Position numbers and translations under genes: made by a program
NCBI GenBank assembly: GCA_963989245.1
Contig: OZ022352.1
Span: forward strand, 23,205,376 to 23,269,375
Reading direction: 5' to 3'
Source: Nansenia antarctica
Lineage: Eukaryota > Chordata > Actinopteri > Argentiniformes > Microstomatidae
Length of the DNA: 64,000 bases
Shown here: positions 1-10,594 of the stretch, piece by piece
Layout of the letters: the number at the start of each line of letters is the position of its first letter
Numbering within the stretch: position 1 is the first letter of the stretch
Notes under the pieces: model-generated
What the model saw: the letters and a program-made list of their open reading frames with translations, nothing else
What the model was told of the DNA's origin: nothing
The model's database searches: none

Positions 1-221
1 GGAGGCCTTACTCACTCATCGGTCAGCTGCTGTGCCCCTGAACTTGTAACCTTCCCATATGTATGTCGATTGCCCTCAGTTGTACATATCTCTCATGCAG
101 GCTCTACCCTGGGTATACCTCACGTTCCACATGACAACACCACACCGTATCGAGTATACATTGAGAATTTAAGCAATGTTAATAATACACAGATCATGGT
201 GGTGTCGTTGCTACCACAGAA

Positions 222-317
222 TATAAGGTATAGGTAGTAATGCAAGGTATATAGGTAGTAATATAAGGTATATAGGTAGTAATATAATATATATAGGTAG
301 TAAGGTATATAGGTAAT
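222..317. repeat. Imperfect 21-bp tandem repeat
   Basis: About four to five degenerate units of GGTATATAGGTAGTAATATA. The segment 1-210 before it holds nothing recognised. Confidence 0.75.
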
Positions 318-420
318 GGGATATGCAAACTGTTGAATGAATATGTGTATCTATGTCAGAATATATGCATATACTCAGGTGTTGATGATGACACCTACCC
401 ACTCATCCACCCACCTGCCC

Positions 421-427
421 GCACACA

Positions 428-482
<55 letters not shown>

Positions 483-497
483 AGACACAGACACACA

Positions 498-537
<40 letters not shown>
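421..537. repeat. (CA)n microsatellite
   Basis: CA run of about 117 bp with short interruptions (CAGACA, CATACA). Open frames translating as His-Thr here are artefacts. Confidence 0.95.
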
Positions 538-540
<3 letters not shown>

Positions 541-694
541 GCTATTCAAGAGAGAACCTGGTACTTGCTCAGAAAGTTATCAATTTGTCATCTCATTGTC
601 ATTTCTTATCTTTATATGAAGTGAAGGGCAAACTCTCTCAAACTAAAATAGAGGAGAGAAATAAAGGCCTTTGGGTTCATGGATACCAATATAG

Positions 695-802
<108 letters not shown>

Positions 803-1271
803 AAAAAGTCTGCATTAGCAAAATTCAGTCAGTCCAAATTGATTTAGGCTTCAGTTTACTGTATGTAATGAGACGTAAGGTAATTACGTATAATAAGTAA
901 TTACTCGTAATTACTAAGTTGGAGAAACCTATTTCCTCTGAGAGTGTGGACAGCCACTGGACGTTCAACCGTAAACACCAGCCATGGAAAAGGATGGCCA
1001 TCAGCACATGTTTAAGAAACTGCTAGAACAACATTTCCACATGGGTGGTGGATTTAGCTGCGTCGTGACCGGGTGTGTATCAGGGGAGATGGATGACGCA
1101 GGGATGGTCACACAGCCTTCAGAAGGGCTGGGGAGATCTGCTGAGGAGATGTTACTATATAAACCTAGTCAATCAGGGAGCCTCGTACTGCTATAAACAG
1201 GCCTGCTGTAACTTGGCCTGGGTGGTGATCACTCACGGCGCTGTATTATTTTAACCGTCTGTGGCCCTCCT

Positions 1272-1546
1272 GTGTGTGTGTGTGTGTGTGTGTGTGTACG
1301 TGTGTGTGCGTGCGTGAGTGAGTGAGTGTGTGTGTGTATGTGTTCTCTAAGTGTTGTCGATGATAACTGGACATCTTGAGAGACGTACGACACATGCTTC
1401 ATTACACTGTGAACTCTGGGAGAGTGAGCTAGCAAGGACTCCAGAGCCCTTAAGTGAAACCAGTGGGCTGTTGTATGTGTGTGTGTGTGTGTGTGGGTGT
1501 GTGTGTGTGTGCGCACACATGCGCACGCGCACGTGCGTGTGTGTGT
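1272..1546. repeat. Two (GT)n microsatellites with single-copy spacer
   Basis: GT runs at 1272-1345 and 1474-1546 with GC interruptions (GCGC, ACGT). Bases 1547-2280 beyond are GC-rich non-coding sequence with short GA and CA patches. Confidence 0.9.
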
Positions 1547-2280
1547 GTCAACCCTACTCCACGAAGGCTTCAAAGGCAGTGAGATAAAAGGCTATACGGT
1601 GACCTGGCACAGATTGATGATTTCTCTTCTCACTGTGTGTTGAGACTGAGACAAATCAAGAATCCCCAGGAAAGTGCCGCCGACGTAGAGAGAGAGAACC
1701 GGCGGCTGAGGTAGTCGCCGCCTCAGAGAGAGATGGCTGTGAGTCTAGCGGCGGGGGGAGAGAGAGAGTCGCCTCGTTTTTAATAAGAAAGCAGGCGGGG
1801 AGGTGATGAAAAGCCGAGGCGGTGCGCGGGGTCGTAATGTGGGTATCGTTAGACCGAGTCGAGGTAGAGGAGGCCAGCAGCTGCCCCTGCCACTGAGCCT
1901 GGCCAGCTGTGGGGGTGGCAGAAGGCGGCGCGGAGGTGCCGCGTGTAGTCTCACACACACGCACGCATGCATGCATACACTCACACACACACACACGTGG
2001 TCCCTAAAATATGCTTAATCTCAATTCCAGTCCCACGACCTGCAAGGGGACGGTGAAATTGAAAAGACAGGGGTGTGGAGCGGAACACATCTGTATGAGA
2101 TGAGGGAATCATTTCTTAATTTAGGAGGCTGAGAAGCTATTGATCGCCTTAAGAGAAAGCCCCCCCCCTCCCCCCCCCCCGCCCGGTTAAAATAAACGCC
2201 TAGCCTGCAGTATGTCCGTGGCCTGCTGCGCTGGATGTGTGTGCATGAAATCTATCTGGGCTCCAGTTGGTGCCACAGCT

Positions 2281-2323
2281 CCGTGTGTGTGTGTGCGTGT
2301 GTGTGTGTGTGCGTGCGTGTGTC

Positions 2324-2354
<31 letters not shown>

Positions 2355-2355
2355 T
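2281..2355. repeat. (GT)n microsatellite
   Basis: GT run with CG-containing interruptions. A C-rich run lies just before at 2161-2180. Confidence 0.9.
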
Positions 2356-2586
2356 TGCACATGAGTGTGTGTCCGTGCATGTAGGTTAGGAGGTTCACAG
2401 TAGGTTAGGAGATCCTTACAGCAGGGCTCTCTCTCTCCCTCGTGTAGAAGCCGTACGCCGCACACACCTGTCCTCCCTCGTCTGTCCGTTACTCTATGAC
2501 TCGGCACTTCTCCATCTCCCCGACTAGTCATCCTCCCGTCACGGCCCCCCAGACGTATCCTCCTTCCTCCGTGCTCCTCTCCGCAG

Positions 2587-2836
2587 GCTCTCTCTGAGGC
2601 CCAGGACTCCTCCACTGTCAGCCCTGCTTAATCCCGCTGCAGCACGGGTAACGTCAGTACACAAATCCCCTGCAACAGCTGCACCGCAAGGTCCGGCCTC
2701 CTCCTCCTCCTCCTCCTCCAGCCCTGCCGCCCCAAAGCCGGGCCTCACCGCCGCCGCTGCCTCCTCACGCAAGAGGTCAGGGAGGACGGAGCCCGCCTGT
2801 GCGAGAGGGTACGGCCCAGGAATGCCGCATATGGAA
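2587..2836 (+). other. Candidate host coding exon, 250 bp, unidentified
   Basis: A long pyrimidine tract ending in CTCTCCGCAG (AG at 2585-2586) is followed by a frame open for 83 codons from 2588, ending at ATGGAA with a donor-like GTAAGG at 2837. The peptide is rich in Ser, Ala and Pro, with a Ser8 run and then SSRKRSGRTEP, and resembles a disordered region of a nuclear protein. I do not recognise the gene. The antisense frame is also open, because the region is GC-rich and contains a (TCC)n run, so an open frame here is weak evidence. Confidence 0.25.
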
Positions 2837-3479
2837 GTAAGGAGCCGTGGCTGATCCCTTTCCGCGGAGCGCCATGACGCCATGACGGGGAGGCAGCTGT
2901 GAGGGAACAGCCCTCGCTACAGTAAAGTAGGGTGAGGGGTGATCTCATGCAGGGGGAGGCTGGTGGAGGTCGAACATCGGAGGACAGGCTCATTGTCACG
3001 CATGGAATGGAATGAGGAACGCGTTTGATCACATTCCTCATTCCCCGTTGTGTGCATTTCAACGGGCCCCCGTCCGAACCCCAAACAGCTCATCGTCTAT
3101 TAACCCGTCACTGTCCGTCACGCTGCATCATTCAAAACCCCCATGGGGGGTCAACTGGTCAACGACTCCATGGGGTCTCTGAGTACTACTGTGTGAGGGA
3201 GATTCAGGTACGTATAATCTGTGAGATGGATGGATGTGTAATTCAAGACGGCGGAGGGAGGATTTGCTCGGTGAAATCAAGGAGAGTGCTAGCTACTGCG
3301 TTTAGGCGGCATCTGGCGGAGGGCCAGACTATGTAGCAGCAGGCTGATGAATGATGGGAGACACAACTGGAGGTCCCAGCTCCAGCAGCAGTAAGAGTGT
3401 ATTTCACCCTGTTTTTCCAAATTTCAACACACTACTACAGTATACATCATATACGTTAAAAACCCAAGCATGAACAAAA

Positions 3480-4060
3480 TACAACAACAATCTCAACATG
3501 GGGGGGAATGTGGAAAGGCAATGGGGGGGGCGGGTTCGAAAAAGGTGAATCTTGAAGTTAGTCTTTACCTCGTTGATATTAGTATAGTTAAGGAAATCAG
3601 TGAGCTGTTGAGCAATTACTTTCTTGGTAGGTTGGAAATAGGCTTGTAACATATTTTTGTCTTTTTTTTTTATATCTGGGTCAAGATATTTTGTTTTGCA
3701 AGGGCTTAATTCCAGATACTTCCAGTGAGCTGGGAATGCAGCCAAAAGTGAGAGATACATTTATGATGGATTGGATTTGAGTCAGCAAAGAATGGAGGAA
3801 GCTCCTTGAAAAGTGTTGTAGGCACAGGTTCCAAGATGCAGGTTTTGCACACAAATCTGATAATGTAAAGAGAAACAGGTGATAGACATTCAAGAGTCTC
3901 GTCCTCGTCCCGTGGTATCAGCGCGCTAGGGGAATTGAGTTCAGCGGAGGACACAGGATTTGCTCTCTAATGATAACATCGTTGTCGATAAAAGAAATTC
4001 ACGAAATCAGCACAGCTGAAACGAGAGGGATTTTGCTATTATTAGAGGACTTTTAGTTAA
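3480..4060 (-). pseudogene. Decayed LINE reverse transcriptase fragment, L2/Rex-like
   Basis: Reading the minus strand and allowing frameshifts gives ADFVNFF, then CKTCILEPVPTTLFKELPP (about 3790-3860), a fragment resembling the Thr-Cys-x-Leu-Asp-Pro-x-Pro-Thr-x-Leu-Phe-Lys block before RT motif 1 of L2-like LINEs, then KPISNLP and VKTNFKIHLF. Several stops and indels break the frame. It is an old 5'- and 3'-truncated copy. The L2 assignment rests on this block alone. Confidence 0.6.
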
Positions 4061-4069
4061 TTTGGCGAC

Positions 4070-5490
4070 AGTGTCAGATAGGAATTGTGGACTATGGTTT
4101 ATTTAATCCAATTTATTTATTTAGATTTAGAGGAGTAGGATGATTTTGCTGAGTTCAGGGCTGGCTTATATTGAAGTAGACTACAGTATTTTTCGGGGTA
4201 AGACCTCAAATTTGGTGATGTGCCACTTTCATTCACACAGCCTGCCAGGTTTCAAGATTTCTTCTGGCAGTGAAATCTCTGTGGTATTTATTAGGAAAGG
4301 GGAGGGGCGCCTACAGCTCAGAGTGCAAGTGGATAGAGGTTGTGAGGTTATCAATGAATGGGTGGGAGAGAGAAAAATGATAGTACCCACCCTGATACTA
4401 CAGACCATGAGAGGAGTTAGTTACATAAAAAATATAAATGACAGGGAACCATGTGTGTAAAGGATATGTGTGGGAATCTTTATCTTCCTGTCTGTTAAGT
4501 GTATCAGTCATCGGTCGATACGCAACAGTTAATACCGGAGGAGTGGCGTGCAGTTCCATGTGACTGTAATGCTAGCCACATTAGCATTACAGAACTGTCA
4601 GCCAGAGTTTAGAGGTGTGTCAGAGGGGTCCATGTGCTACAGAGAGAGTTATGATCTTATGACAGCATTAGCTGGGGACATGTGACATGATTTATCTCGT
4701 AAAGCCTTCGCCATTCTACGGTAAATGCACTGACTTAGTAAATCACCACGCTATGGTATTTTACTACTCAGAGACTCAGAGGAAGGCAAATACATGTATC
4801 TGTAGAATAAGGTCTGTCCCATAAAGGTGTGTAACAGTGTTCTTCCCTGTATACAGGGACCGTCGGGCAAACAAGTGGAGTGGTGAGTGGAGTGTTCCCT
4901 GGGATCCAGATAAAAATTCAAATGAGCCAATTAAAACCTTCTGGACACTCTACGACTATAGCGCCTAGTGAAACTAAGCAGAACACACAAGGACGAGGCA
5001 TTAAAGTGCCGGAACAGAGCTTTTTATGGTTGGATGAGCCAGCAAATTGTTTTACTTTTCAAAGCTTTATGCAGCACCTCGTAACACAAATAACATTGTT
5101 TTGTTGTGTTTTTTTTACAGGGACGACACTTCACCTTCAGACGTCTCTTGAATTAGTTCAGCTGTCTTTCACATCCGCACACATCCGCAGTCAACAGCCC
5201 TCTCCAGCACCTGAGGAGCAGATGTTTTTCTGATTGCGAAAAACTTGTGATATGGAGCAAATTGAATAGTTTGGAGAGGGGAGATATAAGATACCTTGAG
5301 GCACATTGAGTGTGATTATCTATGATTAGCCTGTCGTTGAGGGGGGAAGTAATATTGGATTCTCCTAAACCCACCAAATTCACCAGCGGCCAACAGCGAG
5401 GGGTTTATCAGGAACACAGATCTTTAATAAGAGGAGCCGACCGCCCTCCCACTCTGTCCGACACTTGCGTTTCTTAATTAAGACACAATT
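4070..5490. other. No gene recognised
   Basis: Apparently single-copy sequence. A short hairpin (CTGTAATGCTA...TAGCATTACAG, about 4562-4592) is the only structure. A T-rich acceptor-like site (AG at 5119-5120) precedes 38 open codons ending at 5233, which chance could explain. Confidence 0.5.
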
Positions 5491-5501
5491 CAGGGTGTCA
5501 C

Positions 5502-5758
5502 TTTTTTTTTTTTTTTGAACTTAGTTTTTATTTCAGTTTCAACAACTTGTACAATCATGTCATGTTTTGTCTACAATTCTTTCCATTCTTATAGCTGTAC
5601 ACATATGGTCCATGGATGAGGTTCAAAGCATGACACACAAAGCAAAAAAGAGCGATCAACAAAAACATTTAGATGTCAATGACGGAATAAAATTAAAGAT
5701 TTTGAAAAGAAAGAAAGAAAAAGGGTAGGGTCGGGGGGGGTTGGGTCAGGTGGGGGTT

Positions 5759-5801
<43 letters not shown>

Positions 5802-5893
5802 TGTGTGAATGCAATGCAGGCATATATCTATGTGTAGTGATATGAGGTGAGTCTAGAATACAGAAATATACGAGTCGAGATGTGTGGAGGGGT
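5502..5893 (-). other. L1 3' UTR with TG repeat, poly(A) signal and A-tail
   Basis: On the minus strand the region runs from the ORF2 stop (TGA at 5894-5896) to the A15 tail. It holds a CA/TG microsatellite (about 5760-5808), a G-rich patch on the plus strand (about 5728-5757) and an AATAAA about 11 bases before the tail. The homogeneous tail and the signal indicate a normally processed transcript was the insertion template. Confidence 0.85.
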
Positions 5894-8800
5894 TCACTGT
5901 ATTAATATGGACATAACCGGGCTCCATCTTTTAATAAATAGATGTTTCTGGAGTCTCAGAGTGTATGTTATTTGTTCCATCTGGTAGATTTCCCATACTT
6001 TCTCTGTCCACATATTGTATGTAGGGGGGTCTGGTTTTAACCACTTAATTGTAATGCATTTAATTGCTGCCGTTAGTAATATTTGTAAGAGATATATTCT
6101 TGCCCTTCCATCAATGCCTTCAGGTATAACTCCCAGTAGTGCCATCTTTGGATCTTTGGTAAATTTTTGGTGGAATACTGCTTCAAGGGCCTCAAACACC
6201 TCTTCCCAAAATGTTCTCAATTTGGGGCATGACCAGAATATGTGGGTGTGGTTGCCAATTTGCGTACTGCAATTTCTCCAACATTTATTTGAGTGTGTTG
6301 GGCCCATTTTAGCCATTATTTCTGGGGTTCTAAAGAATCTCATAACCACTTTCCATTTGAATTCCCTCCATGTATTTGAATTGGTCACTAAGTGTGCTTC
6401 AGTGCATATTTCCTCCCATATGTCCTGTGATATGCCAGTATTCATTTCAGTTTCCCATCTCTCTTTCCTCTGTAGTGTATTATTCAAATCCATGGATAGA
6501 AACCTTTGGTAAAGGTCACCTATAATTTTCTTATTCTCGTTTCCTTTTTGCAGCTTTATCAAGAACTCTTCGATTTCAGTGGGCTCCAAGACTTTATTCC
6601 ATTCTCTATGTTTTGTTAGGAAGCTTCTTAATTGTAGATATCTGAAAAAGTCTGTGTTAGGGAGCCTAAATTCCTCTCTTAACTGTTCAAATGATTTAAG
6701 GCTACCGTCTTTATGGAGTTGGTGCAAGTTAGTAAGTCCATGATCCGACCAATTTCTAAACCCTATATCTGTATTGGAGGGTTCGAAATTTTTCATAAGA
6801 CCAATATTGGATAATGCTGAGATTGCTTTAGGTAAGCCAAATGACAGTTTTATTTTCCTCCAAATCTTTAGTGTGACTCTGGTCCATTCACCTAGTTGAG
6901 TTTCCTTTAGAGGGACATCTATGAAAGGCAAGGTCTGTAAGGGCATCGAACATAAACTTTTTTCAATGTCGAGCCATCGTGTATATGAAGAGTCTTGGAT
7001 CCATGCTGTTAGAGGCTTTAGCTGGGCCGCCCAGAAGTAGTATCTTAGGTTTGGGAGTTTCAGCCCACCATATGGTTTAGATAGTTGTAGTGTTTTAAGT
7101 CTGATTCTTGGGCGCCTTCCTTGCCATATGAATTTGGAGATGAGTCTATCCCACTTATCAAATGTGGATTTGGGGATATCGATGGGTAGCATCTGGAACA
7201 GGTATAGAAGCCTAGGCAGCACATTCATGCGTACACTCTCAATACGGCCCAATAGAGACAGGGGAAGTGTTGACCAGCGGTCTAGATCTTTACTGATATT
7301 TTGGATTATGCTTTTGTAATTTGCATCACTTAGGTTTTCTAACAATGAGGGGATTTGAATGCCAAGATATTTAATACCATCCTTGGGCCATTTAAACTCA
7401 CTCTGGATTTTGATAGTTTGTGGAATTCTACCTCCTATGTCCATAGCCATTGTTTTATCAACATTCACTTTATAACCCGAGAAGTATCCATAGTTGGAAA
7501 TAAGATCTTTTAGGCGTGGGATTGTTGTTGCAGGTTCAGTTAGATAAAGAAGCACGTCATCTGCATACAATGATAATTTATGTTGTTCCTCATTTATTGT
7601 CAGTCCCTTTATGTTGTCGTCGTCTCTAATGAGCTGTGCCAGTGGTTCAATACTGATATCAAACAGCAGGGGCGACAAAGAGCACCCCTGCCTGCAACCC
7701 CGTTCTAGAGTAAATCGGTCCGACAGAAATCCATTCACTTTTACAGCAGCTTGTGGATTTGAATATAGTGTTTGAATCCATTTTATAAAATTGGGGCCAA
7801 ATTTGAGTCGTTTTAGAGTTTGAAATAGGTATTGCCAAGATACTCGATCGAATGCCTTCTGGGCATCGAGGGATAATATCATTGCTTCTTCCTCCTTAAC
7901 TTTAGGGTGAGTCATAATATTTAGTAATCTTCTTATGTTGTCCCCGTAGTATCTTCCCTTTATAAACCCGGTCTGATCGGGGTGGATAACTTGTGTGATA
8001 ATTTTATTGACGCGTCTTGCTAGGATGGCTGTTAATATACGTAGGTCGGTGCATAAAAGTGAGATGGGTCTGTATGATTGGCATTGGGTGGGGTCCTTGC
8101 CCTCTTTATGTATTACTACTATTGTTGCGTCCCTCCATGAGGGGGCCGTGGTTCCAGATTGCAATGTATGGTGGTATGCTTTTAGCAATAAGGGACATAC
8201 TGTCTCTTTAAATGTTTTATAGAATTCATTACTAAACCCATCCGGTCCAGGACTTTTATTGTTTTTTAGTGTAGAGATCACTTCTTGTATTTCCCATTCT
8301 TCAATTGGTTCATCTAGTTCTTTTGCCATAGGTTCAGATAGCTCTTTTAGTTTGATGTCTTTCAGAAATGCTGTCAATTCATTATCATCTGTGCAGGTGT
8401 CCGTATTTTTGTAAAGAGATTTATAAAATTCTGCAAAAGACCTTGAGATTTCATCAGGTTTTGTGAGAGTCGAGTTATGAGTTTTTAATTTCTGTACTAT
8501 ATTCGATGATTGTTGTTTTTTTAGTCTTAGTGCTAATAATCTACTTGCTCTGTTTCCATTTTCATAATATTTTTGGTTGGTAAACCTTAAATTGCCCTCA
8601 ATCTTTTCAGTGATTAGGCTATTTAGATCCCTGCGTGCTTGTTTGAGAGCATTAAGTAGATTGGAGGTTGGTGTTCTTTTATGCTGTTGTTCAAGCAGCC
8701 TTATTTTATCCTCTAATTCTCCTTGTTTTGCTTCTCTATTCTTTTTTTTCGCGCTCGCGTATGAGATAATGCGACCTCTAATGTATGCCTTAGCACAGTC

Positions 8801-9658
8801 CCATAGGATGAGAGGTGATATTTCAGGTGAGTCGTTAGTTTCTAGGTAATACTTTAGTTCAGTTGTTACAAATGTGATAAATTCCTCATCATTTAGAAGT
8901 GATGTATTTAATCTCCATTGTTTGGTTTTTGGCCTGTGACCTATGTTCCATGATAATGCAAGAGGTGCATGATCAGATAGAGTAATTGGTAAGATCTTTA
9001 TGTCTTCTATCCTGTGTAGTTCTGCTTTGGGTGTAAAGAAATAATCAATTCTCGAATAAGATGAATGTCTGTGCGAGTAGAAAGTAAAATCTCTTCCTTT
9101 AGGGAATCTGCTTCTCCAGACGTCCACTAGGCCTGATTCTATCGACAAGTGTTTAAGCATTCTGCTCATTCTAGAAGTGGGAGTTTTGGAGGTAGGTTGT
9201 CTATCCATTAGCTGGGACATAACACAGTTGAAGTCTCCTCCCAACAGTAGGATACCGGAGCTGTGTTGTATTGCTGTGTTAATGACTGTGCTAATGAAGC
9301 CAGGCTCATCCTCATTTGGAGCATATATGTTCATGAGGGATACATGTATCCCATCTATAGATCCATTCACTAAAATGAATCTTCCCTCAATGTCCTTGTG
9401 GACCGTTGTTGGTGTAAAGTTAACCTGCCTATGTATCAATATAGCCACTCCTCTCTTTCTACCTGACTGATGTGATGAGTAGAACACGCTGTCTGCCCAG
9501 GATTTCTTTAGTTTCTCATGTTCCATATCCGACAGGTGGGTCTCCTGTAGGAATGCTATCTGACAGTTGGCTCTTTTTAGCTGATTAAGGATTTTCTTTC
9601 GTTTTATAGGATTGTGGAGGCCTTTAACGTTATAGCTTATAACCTTAAGTGATCCCAT
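5894..9658 (-). CDS. L1 ORF2 protein: AP-endonuclease and reverse transcriptase, 1254 aa
   Basis: ORF2p nicks target DNA and reverse-transcribes its own mRNA at the nick. The N-terminal APE-type endonuclease covers residues 1-238, with SYNVKGL (8-14, Asn10), QETHL (38-42, catalytic Glu39), YAPN (112-115), GDFN (141-144), SRID (202-205) and SDHAPL (228-233). A Lys/Glu-rich linker follows (about 300-400). The reverse transcriptase covers about 455-720, with KSPGPDGF (468-475), SYRPISLL (528-535), LDAQKAFDRV (597-606), RQGCSLSPLLF (656-666) and the catalytic YADD (698-701). Near the C terminus C1126, C1130, H1139 and C1144 form the Cys-His motif typical of L1 ORF2p. Length is close to the usual 1250-1280 residues. 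The start ATG has a strong Kozak context (ACCATGG) and sits just before the endonuclease fold. No stop, frameshift or missing catalytic residue was seen. The family call is firm; activity is untested. Confidence 0.96.
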   Translation of the reverse strand: MGSLKVISYNVKGLHNPIKRKKILNQLKRANCQIAFLQETHLSDMEHEKLKKSWADSVFYSSHQSGRKRGVAILIHRQVNFTPTTVHKDIEGRFILVNGSIDGIHVSLMNIYAPNEDEPGFISTVINTAIQHSSGILLLGGDFNCVMSQLMDRQPTSKTPTSRMSRMLKHLSIESGLVDVWRSRFPKGRDFTFYSHRHSSYSRIDYFFTPKAELHRIEDIKILPITLSDHAPLALSWNIGHRPKTKQWRLNTSLLNDEEFITFVTTELKYYLETNDSPEISPLILWDCAKAYIRGRIISYASAKKKNREAKQGELEDKIRLLEQQHKRTPTSNLLNALKQARRDLNSLITEKIEGNLRFTNQKYYENGNRASRLLALRLKKQQSSNIVQKLKTHNSTLTKPDEISRSFAEFYKSLYKNTDTCTDDNELTAFLKDIKLKELSEPMAKELDEPIEEWEIQEVISTLKNNKSPGPDGFSNEFYKTFKETVCPLLLKAYHHTLQSGTTAPSWRDATIVVIHKEGKDPTQCQSYRPISLLCTDLRILTAILARRVNKIITQVIHPDQTGFIKGRYYGDNIRRLLNIMTHPKVKEEEAMILSLDAQKAFDRVSWQYLFQTLKRLKFGPNFIKWIQTLYSNPQAAVKVNGFLSDRFTLERGCRQGCSLSPLLFDISIEPLAQLIRDDDNIKGLTINEEQHKLSLYADDVLLYLTEPATTIPRLKDLISNYGYFSGYKVNVDKTMAMDIGGRIPQTIKIQSEFKWPKDGIKYLGIQIPSLLENLSDANYKSIIQNISKDLDRWSTLPLSLLGRIESVRMNVLPRLLYLFQMLPIDIPKSTFDKWDRLISKFIWQGRRPRIRLKTLQLSKPYGGLKLPNLRYYFWAAQLKPLTAWIQDSSYTRWLDIEKSLCSMPLQTLPFIDVPLKETQLGEWTRVTLKIWRKIKLSFGLPKAISALSNIGLMKNFEPSNTDIGFRNWSDHGLTNLHQLHKDGSLKSFEQLREEFRLPNTDFFRYLQLRSFLTKHREWNKVLEPTEIEEFLIKLQKGNENKKIIGDLYQRFLSMDLNNTLQRKERWETEMNTGISQDIWEEICTEAHLVTNSNTWREFKWKVVMRFFRTPEIMAKMGPTHSNKCWRNCSTQIGNHTHIFWSCPKLRTFWEEVFEALEAVFHQKFTKDPKMALLGVIPEGIDGRARIYLLQILLTAAIKCITIKWLKPDPPTYNMWTEKVWEIYQMEQITYTLRLQKHLFIKRWSPVMSILIQ

Positions 9659-10594
9659 GGTTCAGAGTAAGAATTAGGGAGGATCTTAATTTTACCTGTA
9701 GGCATGGTGATGGCAAGGATAGGCACATGAATAGGAGAAGATTGTGAACTGCATGTAGTACAGTGTCTATGTGTGTGATTGTGTGAGTGTGGGTGTGTGG
9801 ATATATGAGGGGTGGGTATGGGTAGGAGGTGTGGGGGAGTTGGGGAGTACATATAAGGGAAAAAACCAAAATAATGCAAGAGAAAACAAAATACATAAAC
9901 ATACACGTTGCTCTTATTCTTCCGGTATGATCCCTGTGGAACAGTGGGATCTGAACATAGAAATAAAAATGAAAAATCCGGACACTCAACCGACATGAGT
10001 GTCTGGACAGACTGTTGGGACATGGTCCCAGGCTGCGAGTCTGAACAGGCAGCTGTGCGAACAACCTTTAAGAGGGTTCGCCTTTGCTTGGTTATAGTAC
10101 CAAACAGAATAGCTAGGAGTAGTTTGTTAACATTTCAGGCTCCCGTCGAACCTTGAGGTAAAACAAAAGGAGGGTGAAAACCCCCTAACCTTAATTTCGA
10201 CATTGTCGAATATATTTTACATTGTATATGTGCATATAAAGAAATAAGAGTAATAATAATGATGTCTAGAGGCAGAAATAAATAAAAGGATCGGAGAGAA
10301 GCATTAACGCAGTGGAAATTAAGAAACAAATAAAAACAGTCTCCTGGTCAGGTAATTTTAACTTCCCTGCCCCTTATGAATAAACAGATAGATTATTTCC
10401 CCCTTGGGGTAAGTTTTAAATTGAACTAACATATGTCCAGTCTCCTTCAACACTTGCATATAAACTGCTGTGAAGAACTACAATAACAACAAAGGGGTGG
10501 CATTGACGATGGTAATATATTTAAGCAGATATCGTCCCGTCAAAGTTGGTCTTGTAATGCCACTGAGACCCACTGGTCTGTGGCTGGGGGAGAC
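9659..10594 (-). other. L1 inter-ORF spacer, 936 bp
   Basis: Between the ORF1 stop and the ORF2 ATG lie 936 bases with no convincing protein. The open frames of 128 and 139 codons around 9637-10064 overlap the ORF2 start, are low in complexity (His/Thr/Pro from a GT-rich stretch) and match nothing I recognise. In human L1 the two ORFs are about 63 bp apart, so this is unusually long. It may be 3' UTR-like non-coding sequence, or may hold an ORF2 promoter or ribosome-recruiting element; the sequence alone does not say which. Confidence 0.7.

Noticed and set aside
2539..2883. 114-codon minus-strand frame with a Glu7 run
   Set aside because: It is antisense to the splice-bounded plus-strand candidate, created by GC richness and a (TCC)n run, and has no splice support or recognisable domain.
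5098..5233. Acceptor-like T-tract and AG at 5120 with 38 open codons
   Set aside because: T-runs followed by AG are frequent, and 38 open codons is within chance for this window length; no similarity recognised.
9637..10064. Possible third ORF in the L1 spacer
   Set aside because: Overlaps the ORF2 start in other frames, composition is low complexity, no domain.
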